Assembly (NCBI GenBank): GCA_009829735.1
Contig: CM020620.1
Coordinates: 14,381,420 to 14,445,419 of the forward strand
Length of the DNA: 64,000 nt
Reading direction: 5' to 3'
DNA from: Pyropia yezoensis
Lineage: Eukaryota > Rhodophyta > Bangiophyceae > Bangiales > Bangiaceae
Below the pieces are notes generated by a model. It was not told the DNA's origin and did not search any database. It worked only from the letters and a program-made list of their open reading frames with translations. Below, piece after piece: positions 43,305 to 52,540 of the stretch (the first letter of the stretch is position 1; each line of letters begins with the position of its first letter). A program made the translations under genes and the position numbers.

Positions 43305-45419
43305 CTAGGCACGCATGCTAGACTCTCCCACTCCACGGCCCTCGCCCTCACGTGGAGGCGAGCGGCGAGACCCACGCCGATAACGGTCTCCACTCGTTGG
43401 AAGGGGCGGCGGCTCCAAGTCAGAACCGTCGCGCCCTTCACGGTCGCGCAAGTGGCGCCGACCGTGGCTACTCTTCTGCCTGGTCTTGCGCGCAAGTTTG
43501 CGACGCAGACGCTGGACAGACTCCGTCTCCGACGGGGTAGAGGACTCCGAGACAGTATAAGACAACTCGTCTTCCGACACGGAGGGAGAGCGCCGCGAGT
43601 GTCGGCGACGACGGCGAGGAGGCGAGTATGCCCGGCTCGCGCGACGTTTGCCACGCCCAAGTGGGGCAGGCTGGGGCATAATAGCCCCAATGCGAGCCAA
43701 CTCGGCTGTCATAAACTCCGCCACCGACTCGCAAATCGCGGTCGCCACTGCAGTACGAGCTCGCTCCTCAAGTTGAGGAGTCTCGGAACTTTGGAGGGTT
43801 GCGGTCGACGCGGCCAACCAGGAAATGGTGCGCACCAACGTGGTGATCATCATCTCCGAGGTTAGAGGCGTGGGCGGTAACACCAACTTGGGGTATACCG
43901 TCAGGAGGGTGGCCCCCAAGTTGGGGGACACCGGGGTGGATGACTCCACGGCCACACTGATCGGGATGTTCCCGTGAGGCTGGAAAGGAACAGGAGGAAG
44001 CGGAGGGGCACGCCGAGGTGGCGGTACCCGGGTGTAACTGCGACCCCGACTTGGGGCCCCCGCAGTAGGTTGAGTCATATGGTCATCATATGAGGGCACA
44101 GCCATAACTATGGGCTTGTCCGGGGGTGGCGCAGTGTGGCGATCCACCCCCGGGGCATACGGGTAGTCCCCGATGCCCAACCCCTCTCGTAGGACCACAC
44201 GGCCGTCGTGAAGTTCACGAGCGACCCACACGAACTGGCGAAGTGCGCCATCGTCCTTGGGCCCACGAGTGGGGCGGCGCAACTTGTGCTCAATGCTCTC
44301 CCACTCGATGAACTTATGGAGCCGGAGCATCTCCTCAAGTAGAGTGAGTTGTCCTGATGAGCACCCCTCAGCAACTAGCTGAGGGGTGAGCTGTTCCAAA
44401 CCTTGAATGAGCCGGAGGGGGAGATGCCAGAGCATCCCCCGCCGCTGAACACAAGACACCCAGGTCGACATGACCTCGAGGAGCCACTGGGTGGCCAACA
44501 TGGCCCACACCAGGTGATCAGGGCCAGCCGTCAACATGACGGAGCCGAAGTGGTCAAGCAACCGTGGCAGCAACGCCGGGAACCCGTAGGGGACCTCAAC
44601 TTGAGGCCACCACTCGGGCTTCTTCGGATAGTACTGCTCCTTACTGGCAGCAGACTGTTGAGGAAACTCAAGTTGAGCCGAGGTCACCAAGTAGGGACCT
44701 CGCCGGAAGTCTTTCTCCATCCGCACATCAAAGTGATGAATGTGCGGATCGGCCTCGTGGAGGTACGGGGGGCGAGTTGCCACCGCGTCCCAAGTAAAGG
44801 TCGGCAAGTCGCCGGGACCCGGGATAGTTCCCCCGCGGTCCACCATGGCCTTGGCACGCTGAACGTCCTCAACCTCCTCATCGTCCAGGAAGGCAAACTG
44901 GTCCGTCCTGAAGCCGGCAGGGAACCCGACCCTACGGGGACACTTCTCCCGTAGGCGGTCCCATACCCGACCCATCGCTGCGCCGAGTCGGCCACAGCGA
45001 AGAACAGTCAACCCCTTCTCATAGAGAGGCCAAGCGGGGTAAAACCACCGCCCCAAGGCCTCACGCGGGACAACTTGTCCCGCCTCCGGGGGAGATCCCG
45101 CCGTCAACCCAAAGCCGGTTGACGCGGGAGTCCCATCCCCCGGAGCGATCGCGGAGCCCCCGCCGGAAGTCCCGGCGGGTGCTGCACCGTAGGTGGTGTC
45201 CTCCATACGCTCATCTAGAGAGTCCGTCTCCACTCCCGGGGTCGCCATGGCCCTCCCCAAGTTGGGGAGAGACGCTCTGGCTATCGCGGCACGAGACCCG
45301 CCTCGAGTTGAGGGGGACTCGGATCGTGGGTATACGGGTGGCCTCCCCAGCGTGGGGCGGCCCAGTGGAAGGTGAAGGGGAGGTGGTGGTGATGGTGAAG
45401 TGTGAACTGAGGAGAGCAA
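43305..45419 (-). CDS. Antisense accessory ORF of element B (704 aa), unknown family
   Basis: It lies between the pol stop (43193) and the 3' LTR (45587), on the strand opposite to gag-pol. Starts are possible at 45419 or at an internal Met near 45249. The first about 120 residues are Pro/Gly-rich. A globular segment (about 185-425) contains the landmarks WWPQVEVPYG (270-279), FG (291), W305, W312, GMLWHLPLRL and DYPY (418-421). A Pro-rich linker, a second helical stretch (about 520-585) and a basic Arg/Ser-rich tail (RRRRRHSRRSPS and similar) follow. The segment aligns colinearly with the antisense ORF of element C. I recognise no domain. The RS-rich tail suggests RNA or nuclear binding. The long intact frame in a copy with a mutated pol suggests coding function. 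Confidence 0.75.
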   Translation of the reverse strand: MLSSVHTSPSPPPPLHLPLGRPTLGRPPVYPRSESPSTRGGSRAAIARASLPNLGRAMATPGVETDSLDERMEDTTYGAAPAGTSGGGSAIAPGDGTPASTGFGLTAGSPPEAGQVVPREALGRWFYPAWPLYEKGLTVLRCGRLGAAMGRVWDRLREKCPRRVGFPAGFRTDQFAFLDDEEVEDVQRAKAMVDRGGTIPGPGDLPTFTWDAVATRPPYLHEADPHIHHFDVRMEKDFRRGPYLVTSAQLEFPQQSAASKEQYYPKKPEWWPQVEVPYGFPALLPRLLDHFGSVMLTAGPDHLVWAMLATQWLLEVMSTWVSCVQRRGMLWHLPLRLIQGLEQLTPQLVAEGCSSGQLTLLEEMLRLHKFIEWESIEHKLRRPTRGPKDDGALRQFVWVARELHDGRVVLREGLGIGDYPYAPGVDRHTAPPPDKPIVMAVPSYDDHMTQPTAGAPSRGRSYTRVPPPRRAPPLPPVPFQPHGNIPISVAVESSTPVSPNLGATLLTVYPKLVLPPTPLTSEMMITTLVRTISWLAASTATLQSSETPQLEERARTAVATAICESVAEFMTAELARIGAIMPQPAPLGRGKRRASRAYSPPRRRRRHSRRSPSVSEDELSYTVSESSTPSETESVQRLRRKLARKTRQKSSHGRRHLRDREGRDGSDLEPPPLPTSGDRYRRGSRRSPPREGEGRGVGESSMRA

Positions 45420-45573
45420 GCTGCCGAGTGGGCAAGCTTGAGGAGAGGGGCGGTCAACGTGACCGCCTCCACATCCGCGTTACGTACTCGATGGGGGACA
45501 GCAAGTCGCGCCCCCAACGCCGAGACGTGCGTTTACGCACCCCCTCACAGGGCCGACCGGGTCGGTCGGTACT

Positions 45574-45586
45574 GAGGAGAGGGGAG
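45574..45586 (+). other. Polypurine tract of element B
   Basis: GAGGAGAGGGGAG lies directly before the 3' LTR, as needed to prime plus-strand DNA synthesis. Confidence 0.8.
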
Positions 45587-46055
45587 TGTGGCAGTATTGA
45601 CCCCCAGGTAGGGGGGCAACACGTGCCATGCAAGGGGCGGCAGGCCACTAGCCTGATCCGTTCCTCCCCCTGCATTTGGGTCCATATTCCCTAAGTTTGG
45701 GATAGTTAGCTTAGTAGTAAATCCAACTTGGATTTGAGGGTTTTCTGCATTTATCGTCTTGAATTTTCGTGTGGCCCGGTGGGCGGGTGCTGGGGTGGGA
45801 GATTCTGAGTGGCGAGATTCTGAGTGGACCCTGGGGGGATAAGGGGAGGGACAGCGGGGCTTGGCCCTGCGTCCCCGTCCCGACCAAGAAACTGTTGGAC
45901 CACACACCATCCTCTTGTTTGTCCGTGGGGGGTTTGCCCCACAACAGGGACAGAGTGTGTGCGACTTGCACTTCTTCCGGTTCCCCCGACACGGGAGGCA
46001 GCCCTTGTACACCGCCCCAACTTGGGTGCCGTGTGTGCATGTGGTTTTTGCCACA
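45587..46055 (+). repeat. 3' LTR of element B (469 bp)
   Basis: Same ends and length as the 5' LTR. It is followed at 46056 not by host DNA but by the integrase C-terminus of element C. Confidence 0.92.
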
Positions 46056-46528
46056 AGAAGGTCAAGGGTCCCTATCGTATCGTGGACCGGGACGGGCACA
46101 CATTCACGGTTCTGGTAGAGGGGATCTGTGACAGGGTAATCAGTGACCATGTGGCCCGGGCACCCACGCCTGCTGGACACACTGACTCCATGTCCCGTTT
46201 ACACGGGCCACAAGACCCGGTGGTACCTATGGACTACGAAGACTCAGGCACCCCTTTTGTCTGGGAACGTTTTGTGGGCCACGACCGGGACAGTGATGGG
46301 AACCTATGGCTCCTGGTCCGCTGGTGGGGGTACGCCGAGTCCGAGGACACATGGGAACCGTGCCATAAGTTCGACAGGGCTAAGGTTGTTCAGTACTGTG
46401 AACGTGTTGGTACCGAGCCCCCACTGCGGGAGGAAGAGGCCGTGGCACTACTGGAACCCTGTAAGGCTATCTATGCTGTGTGGCCCTGGAACCTTGAACC
46501 GGGTGCGGATCTGTGGCCCCGTTATTGA
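46056..46528 (+). pseudogene. Element C pol C-terminus with chromodomain, 5'-truncated
   Basis: The frame enters from the B LTR and reads KKVKGPYRIVDRDGHTFTV, the integrase C-terminal module (B has TKGPYQVLRTDGRRFTI). A chromodomain follows: FVWERFVGHDRDSDGNLWLL, then VRWWGYAESEDTWEP. It ends at TGA 46526-46528. Sequence divergence from B shows this is a different chromovirus family. Everything upstream is missing. Confidence 0.85.
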
Positions 46529-46663
46529 CCCTGAAAGGGAAGCATAAGGGCAGGCATGATGGTCCGTCAATGGAACGAAGGGAAAGTCATCGGGAGGGGG
46601 CAACAAAGAGGTCAGGGGTTCAACTCGGGTAGGTGGGGAAGACATCTAACCCACGGGAGGAGT

Positions 46664-46669
46664 TTTATT
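46664..46669 (-). terminator. Candidate poly(A) signal for the element C antisense ORF
   Basis: The minus strand reads AATAAA about 280 bases past the stop of the antisense ORF (46947). It lies between the two convergent reading frames. It could equally be chance. Confidence 0.35.
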
Positions 46670-46946
46670 GATAATGATTTTTTGGAATGGAGATTTACTT
46701 CGTCCCCCTTGGATATGAACTCCCCCGTTTCCTCCCCCGTTCCCTTTAGTTCCCCATTTCCCAGTCTGGGCTAGTACGGGTCCCATTGAACCAGCTATGC
46801 GGCTAAGTCGGAAGGAGGTTCCTACGGTCAACACTGAAGGAGGGGTCCCAAGGAAGCTGACAAACAAAGAGACTTTATGAGGTCTTGGATCAACATCATA
46901 TGCAAGAACAACCCATGGTCCCCCGGGTCCCTCCCCTCTGTGTGAC

Positions 46947-48686
46947 TCACTGGTAACGGGCCCGGCTCTCGGCACGCGGGTCAGTGTCTTGGTCCATATC
47001 GTCCCGACCTCGGACCCGGGAGCCCTCACGAACCCCATGCCAACTCTTACGGGCCTCCTCCTCGGCCGTGGCCAACTCTGACCCCAGGTCCCCACGGACA
47101 CCATTACGGTCCACGATCGCCAACAGGCCCTTGTAGTCCGGCGTCGTGGAACCCGCCTGGACCCGGGTCCATTCAGCTACACGGGACCCAATGTTGACTG
47201 TGGTATGGAGGGAAGCCGATAGCAAGGGCCCCACGTGAGCATGGGCCAAGACGTCCGCGGACCCGCCAAAGAAACTACGGAGCCCCAGAACGGTTGAGGT
47301 AGCCAGGTTGCCCTCAAGGTCCCGAAGTTCCTCATCAGGTAACTCGCCATGGGCCAACAAGTTGGCCACAAAGACGGTACGGCTTCCCAGCGCAGGGTCA
47401 CGTTGAACAAGGGAGCCCGACGACCGGGCACCAGGGGCACCAGGGGCACCAGGACCACCGGACCCACTTCCAGGCACAATCTCGTCCGACTGGCCCACGT
47501 TCCCGTCCTTGGGCCCGACAAACTCCCGCGCGCCCAAGATGTCCGTCGAGTAAGGAAGGTCCAAAGGAGCCAGGTCCTCGTCCACGAGCGCTGCCCAGGT
47601 CCCTTCCCGGGTCTCGAACCGTACCAAGACGTAGGAAGCACGGTCCTTGCGGTTGGAAGGCGCCTGACCCAAACGTGAACGGAGTCCAGGGGCCCCGACC
47701 ACCCGGTCGCTAAGAACCATGAGTGCCTTGAGGTCCCGCGCCGCTCCCTCGTCCACGCCACCGGGACCCTTGCAGATATCAGGGACCCCGACACGCTCGA
47801 TCCAGGTCCGAAGGAGACGAGGAAGGAGACACATCTCACCGGAACCACGGGCCCGCTCCAGCGTATAAAGGGCACAGTTCGTGGCCCACTCGGTCCGGAA
47901 CACGAACCAGGCAAAGGGGTCCGAGGCACGAAGGAGGTCCCCGAAGCAGCACTGGACCGGGGGCAGTTCCACCAGAGCCCCAAAAGGAACCTCAACGTGA
48001 CCGAACCAGTGCGGTACCCGGAGGTAGTGGAGCCCACGGAGGGTAGCCGGGCAACTCAGGAGCTCTTGCTGGTGCCAGCCGACCAGGATCCCATTCTTGT
48101 CCCGATGTAGCCGACTGATCACAAGGTCCCCATGGGACGGCTTGAAGGAAGTAGGGTCCAAGTAGGGAGACGGGAGCACGATGTAGTCGGGACTTGGGGC
48201 CGCAGGCAGGGTCCCCTTGGTGACCTCGTCCCGGATGCTCGTGAACCGCTCCACGTACCCAACTTCTCCCGCGTGCCGGACCACCGTTATCGACAGGGAC
48301 CGATCGGCCTTAACCGGGATCCGCGCTTGGACCATCGCGGTCATCTGCTTCCGGAACGCGTTCCCGGGACAGGACCCGTCCACGACTCGAAGGACCTTAT
48401 GGGCCAGGGTACCGGTGACCCAACCGCGGGCCTCTTCCCGGCGCCAAGCGGTGACCGTCTCGGGACCAAAGTCCTCGGGTACCGTGCCATGGACCGTGAC
48501 GTACGCTTGACCCGCACCACGTTCCTCTTGTTCCATGTAGTCCCCACCTGAGCCCGCGACCGGTACGCCTTGACCGCCGGGAGCCCCTTGACCCGCTGCG
48601 CCTTGAACGATGGGACCGCCTTGGGCCCCAGGTACCGTCGAGCCCTTGCCAGCCGACGCGCTCTTCGCGGCGCGGCCGGGCTCCAT
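46947..48686 (-). CDS. Antisense accessory ORF of element C (579 aa), same family as in element B
   Basis: It is opposite to pol, starting at ATG 48686 and stopping 418 bases beyond the pol stop. After about 60 Gly/Ala-rich residues comes a globular region. Landmarks match the B ORF in order and spacing: HWFGHVEVPFG (226-236), FG (248), W260, W267, GEMCLLPRLL, and LPYS (377-380). VEVP-to-FG is 17 residues in both. The following segment SYVLVRFETREGTWAALVDE also aligns with B. Unlike B there is no Arg/Ser-rich tail; the end is acidic and charged. No known domain is recognised. Confidence 0.75.
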   Translation of the reverse strand: MEPGRAAKSASAGKGSTVPGAQGGPIVQGAAGQGAPGGQGVPVAGSGGDYMEQEERGAGQAYVTVHGTVPEDFGPETVTAWRREEARGWVTGTLAHKVLRVVDGSCPGNAFRKQMTAMVQARIPVKADRSLSITVVRHAGEVGYVERFTSIRDEVTKGTLPAAPSPDYIVLPSPYLDPTSFKPSHGDLVISRLHRDKNGILVGWHQQELLSCPATLRGLHYLRVPHWFGHVEVPFGALVELPPVQCCFGDLLRASDPFAWFVFRTEWATNCALYTLERARGSGEMCLLPRLLRTWIERVGVPDICKGPGGVDEGAARDLKALMVLSDRVVGAPGLRSRLGQAPSNRKDRASYVLVRFETREGTWAALVDEDLAPLDLPYSTDILGAREFVGPKDGNVGQSDEIVPGSGSGGPGAPGAPGARSSGSLVQRDPALGSRTVFVANLLAHGELPDEELRDLEGNLATSTVLGLRSFFGGSADVLAHAHVGPLLSASLHTTVNIGSRVAEWTRVQAGSTTPDYKGLLAIVDRNGVRGDLGSELATAEEEARKSWHGVREGSRVRGRDDMDQDTDPRAESRARYQ

Positions 48687-48974
48687 GGGACGGGGTAACG
48701 GGACACGGTGTGGGAAGGTGGGGTTCCAAGGGAAACGGGTGCGTGGGAACGTTGGAAAGAGGAACGGGTAGAGGGAACGATTGAGGAGCCCACGGGGAAG
48801 CGTAGCGGGGAAGATGGTGCGTTGGGGTCCCGGTCGCGGGGAACGAGGGAGCCCGTGAGGGCCCTCTTATCCCTGCGCCCCCATTCCGACGGAACCCAGG
48901 CTGCGCCCGTGTGCCGCCGGCCCCCGTCCGAATCCGGACGCCACCTCACCCACCCCACGGGCCGAGCGCCACAT

Positions 48975-49902
48975 GGGGAGGGCGAGGGGAGGAGGAATGC
49001 AGGCGGGCGGCCGGCGCGGGCTGCGCCACACCCCCCTAGTTACCCTGTGCGTGGCCCTCGGTCCCTCCCGTACCGCCCTGGTCAGTCTGCCCGGGCCCCT
49101 GTGCCTCGCGACACTTGTCGGGGGGGACCCTGTTTGCAGACACTGGCCCCACGTCCCGTTCGTTTTGACCCTGGTGTAACCCTGTCGGACCCTTTCCAGT
49201 CCCTCTCCCCGGTTTCCCTGTTGGCCGGCGGGACGCTCGGCCCTAGTGAGGGGGCCATGTGGCGTTGTAGCCCTCAGGTACCGTTGGGACCCGGTAGGCT
49301 GACTTGGGACCCGGCTGGCAGCGTTACGTGGAACCACGCGCTGGCTTGGGATCCCTGCATCGGTGGCCCGGAGCAGTGGCGGCACGCCCGGTGCCCTGAT
49401 TGGTCCCCCCGGAGAGGAGGACTTGCCGGGTTGGGGCATACTGACCTTCGGGTTATTTGTTTGATTTTTCGCATTTGTTTTCCTTGCGTGATTTCGTGTC
49501 TTTCCCCTTTTTCCCACTGGGTTTTTTTTGGGGATTGACATTTGTGTGTGGGGGGATTTCGCTTGCTTTTCGTGTGTTGGCCCGGTGAGCGGCCGGTGCC
49601 TTGCTGGCACTTGGCCCGCTGGGGGCGCCCTCTGGGGGCCTCGCTCTGGGCCCCTGGAGGGGCCAGGGGGGGAGGTTCTTGAGGGGTGCTCCGGGGTTCT
49701 CCCCGGGGCCATCTTGTAAAATCAACAGTGCTTTGGGTTCCTTCTCCCTCGGGCTTTTGTCCTGTTTACCTTTGCCTCGTATCGTGGCGGGCGAGTGAAC
49801 CAGCAAGGGCTCTTACCTGTTCCTTCCTGGGCTTCGGACTGTGGTCTCTGTGTGTGTGTTGGTGGTTTGTGGTTTCGGGAACCTGGGTTCCATTACGCTA
49901 CA
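48975..49902 (+). repeat. Candidate polypurine tract and 3' LTR of element C
   Basis: A purine tract (48975-48997, one interruption) lies upstream of the C antisense ORF start and is followed by TGCAGG. A TG...CA span from 48998 to CTACA at 49902 would make an LTR of about 905 bp. The distal half is T/G-rich and unlike coding DNA. With no second copy in the window the limits are guesses. Confidence 0.25.
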
Positions 49903-50048
49903 AGCGGCATCGAGGACGGGGGCGGCGACGACGCCGACAGGCGGGGTGGCGGACGCGTGCGGTGATGACCGTCGGTGGGTGGTCTGGTTTTTCACATGGG
50001 GCGACGGCCGAATTTTCGTACGAAGCTTCATGTCGATCGCCCACCTGC

Positions 50049-50188
50049 TTACACTTCTGAACGTGTACAGTACAGTGAGCTACTCGATTGGTAGTATTTG
50101 TGACATGCCGCGGTCGTGCACGACATATGTTGTACTGCATGTCACGCATGACAACATACATGAGCTACCTTTTGGTGGATGCACAATA
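50049..50188 (+). repeat. Dispersed repeat, copy 2
   Basis: Similar to the reverse complement of 6082-6217. It lies about 50 bases left of the Tc1-type element. Confidence 0.7.
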
Positions 50189-50382
50189 GCAGGCTCCCAT
50201 CGAGCAGGCTCCCTTCGCGTCGTCCTACTTTCATATGTACAGTTGGTACCCAAAATTACTTGCCCACCCTGACGGGTCACTTTTGCACCAAATCGATCAC
50301 CGACGAGATCCAAAAAGCGGCCTCAGTGGTGCCGCTCTGGCGCACTGCAGTCACTTGGGCGCAGCGTTGCGGGGCATGATGT

Positions 50383-50389
50383 TATAAAG
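50383..50389 (+). promoter_or_regulatory. TATA box of the element G transposase
   Basis: TATAAAG lies 47 bases before the ATG at 50436. Element F has TATAAAA at a matching place. Confidence 0.5.
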
Positions 50390-50435
50390 AAACACCCATA
50401 GCTTCTCCTAGCGAAGGAAAAAAATAAGCAGCACC

Positions 50436-51575
50436 ATGGGGGGCAACGGCAGGACCCCCCTATGCCCCCAGGAAGTCGGCGCCATCAAGACCATGGTCGC
50501 TTACAAGAAGTCCAATAGGGCCCTCGCCACCGCGCTCGGCATCCCCAAGACGGTGGTCAGCTACCACGCAGCCAACGCGCGGCGGGCGGCGGCCACTGCG
50601 CGCCAGGACAACCGAGGTCGGCCGAAGCTCCTCAGCCCTCGAGAGCTGCGCGGGGTCCGCCGGGTGGTGGACGGCAACGCTTTCGCCTCAACGGCGGAAA
50701 TCGCCGAAAAGGTCAACCAGGGACGAACCAGCACTGCAGTCGGGCCCCCCCTCCGCAAGGTGTCCGTCAGCACGGTCCGGAGAGCCATCAAGGGCCTCGG
50801 GCTGTCATCCTGCGCCCCCGTGCACAAACCGATCGTGTCAGGCATCAACAAGAAGAAGCACCTGCAGTGGGCCAAGGAGCATCGGTCTTAGACTTACCAG
50901 TGGGCTTGGGTACTGTTCTCCTACGAGAGCGCTTTCCAAGTGCTCCAGCCAAAGTCGCGTCGCGTGTGGCGCCAGTCTGGCGAGCGCTTCGCGCCCGAGA
51001 ACCTACGACCCACCTTTAAGAGGGGACGCGAGAGCGTCATGGTCTGGGGCGCCTTTTCTGCGCTCGGTCGGACCCCCCTGGTGCGGATCGTGGGGTCCAT
51101 GACGGGTGCTTCCTACGTTGAGCTCCTCGAGACCGTGGTGGTGCACTACATGTTCGCCGACTACGGCACGCCCGACGGTGCCATCTTCCAAGAGGACCTG
51201 GCGCCGTGCCACACGGCCAAGGTCGCCAAGGCCTGTGAGGCGGCGCTGGGGCTCAAGGTGTTGCCATGGGTGGGGCAAAGCCCGGACTTGAACCCGATTG
51301 AGAACGCCTGGGCTGAGCTCGAGGGACGCCTGCGGGCGCGCCCAGTGGCCCCCAAGACGAAGGACGAGCTGTTCACTGCCCTGCAGGAAGAGTGGGCGTC
51401 GATACCGAGCGCCTATTTCAAGCAACTGACCGAGAGCATGTGCCGCCGTGTGCGGGGGGTGGTGGCAGCGAACGGGTCCGGCACCCAAGTAGAAGTGCGT
51501 TTCTTGCTCTGGAAACGGACGGTCGCATCGAGTCAATATAAATCTCAGGATCTGACAGTTGGGGTGGGCAAGTAG
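50436..51575 (+). pseudogene. Tc1-type DDE transposase, inactivated
   Basis: The N-terminus has paired helix-turn-helix features (NRALATALGIPKTVVSYHAA, then VSTVRRAIKGLG). TAG at 50889-50891 interrupts the frame, which then resumes in the same register. The first catalytic block reads FSYES where the family has FSDES, so the first Asp is missing. The second Asp is in FQEDLAPCHTA, and the third block is SPDLNPIENAWAELE. The C-terminal tail (DELFTALQEEWASIPSAYFK) is typical. The enzyme would cut and paste the element at TA. The stop and the Asp-to-Tyr change together make it non-functional. Confidence 0.85.
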
Positions 51576-51743
51576 TTTTGGGTACCAACTGTACAATCGC
51601 CGGCCAAAATCGTTTGTCCACCGTCGAAAATCCCGGGTCCCATGCCTGGACTTTGCTGCAATCTCGTGGTATATCTCGCTCAGGCGCACTCAGGACCACA
51701 TTTTTCCGGGGAAGCGCCGCCACACAAGGCGACTGCCGACCGG

Positions 51744-51750
51744 TATAAAA
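51744..51750 (+). promoter_or_regulatory. TATA box of the element F ORF
   Basis: TATAAAA lies 50 bases before the ATG at 51800, matching the arrangement in element G. Confidence 0.55.
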
Positions 51751-51799
51751 ACGTCCTCTACATGCATCACGGCTGAGGAAAAAAAAAAAAATCGCAACC

Positions 51800-52129
51800 A
51801 TGGCAGGTCACAACCGGGTGTCCCTGACGAGCCAGCAGACCGCTGCCATCAAGGAGATGGCGTCCGAGAGCAACAGCAACGGGGCCATTGCGGCCGCGCT
51901 TGACGTCAAGAGGAGCACCGTTGCCCATGTGGCCAAGATGGTGCGCAGGGGCGCCGGTAGCCGGCACGTGAGAACCGAGACCGCCCCCAAGAACAATGAC
52001 GACCTCTTTCTGGCACTTTGTGAGGAGTGGACGGCCATACCGGACGCGTTCTTCAAGACCCTCATTGACTCCATGCCCCGTCGAGTAGCGGCTGTCATCG
52101 CCTCCAAGGGCAACGGGATCAAATATTGA
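51800..52129 (+). CDS. Truncated Tc1-type transposase: DNA-binding N-terminus joined to C-terminal tail (109 aa)
   Basis: The ATG is in a strong context (AACCATGGC). Residues about 1-55 match the helix-turn-helix start of the G transposase (AIAAALDVKRSTVAHVAK against ALATALGIPKTVVSYHAA). From about residue 62 it matches the extreme C-terminus (PKNNDDLFLALCEEWTAIPD against PKTKDELFTALQEEWASIPS). All three catalytic blocks are gone, but the junction is in frame and the ORF is clean. Such a protein could bind the inverted repeats without cutting, and so act as a repressor or be a passive deletion product. Function is inference. Confidence 0.7.
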   Translation: MAGHNRVSLTSQQTAAIKEMASESNSNGAIAAALDVKRSTVAHVAKMVRRGAGSRHVRTETAPKNNDDLFLALCEEWTAIPDAFFKTLIDSMPRRVAAVIASKGNGIKY

Positions 52130-52540
52130 GATGGGGTAGGCCTCGCTGTCTTGTTGGCTAGTGCGTGCGAGGGCGGTTGTCTCATTAATGGTTGGTGGTG
52201 TTGAGGATGGGGGGGGGGGGGGGGGGGGGAAGGGGTGCCATCGGATTCTACGAAGTCGCAGGCTCTGGCTGCAAACCCAGCGCGCCTGGGCAGGGTGCAG
52301 ATCGTGACAAATTAATTCTTGGATTTTCAGCTCAAAAGTGGACAAACGATATTGGCCACTGGCTGTATATGCTACTGTCTTGCGGCCGTCCGGTTCACCC
52401 ACCGTCTCCTCCCACCCTGTTCCCCACTTCTGTTCCCGCCCTATGTTCCCACCCTCCTATTCCCCCTTTTCACCCTCCCCCCTTTCCTGGGCGGCGATCT
52501 CTGTGCGGCGGTTGGCACGCCGCGCCCCGCACCCGCTTCC

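Larger units (their letters stand above)
36680..46055 (+). mobile_element. Ty3/gypsy chromovirus B, near-complete, with antisense ORF
   Basis: Both LTRs are 469 bp and differ by about eight substitutions by eye. The order is LTR, primer-binding site, gag, pro-pol with RT, RNase H, integrase and chromodomain, then an antisense ORF, a polypurine tract and LTR. Total length is 9376 bp. The flanks (left ...CTCAAAT, right AGAAGG...) show no target-site duplication, and the right flank is the interior of another element's pol (C). This suggests recombination after insertion. One single-base loss in the protease region makes the copy defective unless it is an assembly error. Confidence 0.92.
50240..51591 (+). 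mobile_element. Tc1/mariner-type element G
   Basis: Terminal inverted repeats of about 30 bp start CAGTTGGTACCCAAAA on the left, and the reverse complement ends at 51591 on the right. TA dinucleotides flank both ends (50238-50239 and 51592-51593), the TA duplication expected for the superfamily. Length is 1352 bp with one transposase gene. Its right TA is also the left TA of element F. Confidence 0.85.
51594..52365 (+). mobile_element. Internally deleted Tc1/mariner-type element F
   Basis: Imperfect inverted repeats share GGCCAA.ATCGTTTGTCCAC and GAAAATCC near both ends. TA flanks lie at 51592-51593 and 52366-52367. The 772-bp unit lacks the catalytic core coding region but keeps a promoter-like TATA, an ATG in good context and a short intact ORF. 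It belongs to a family related to but distinct from G. Confidence 0.75.
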
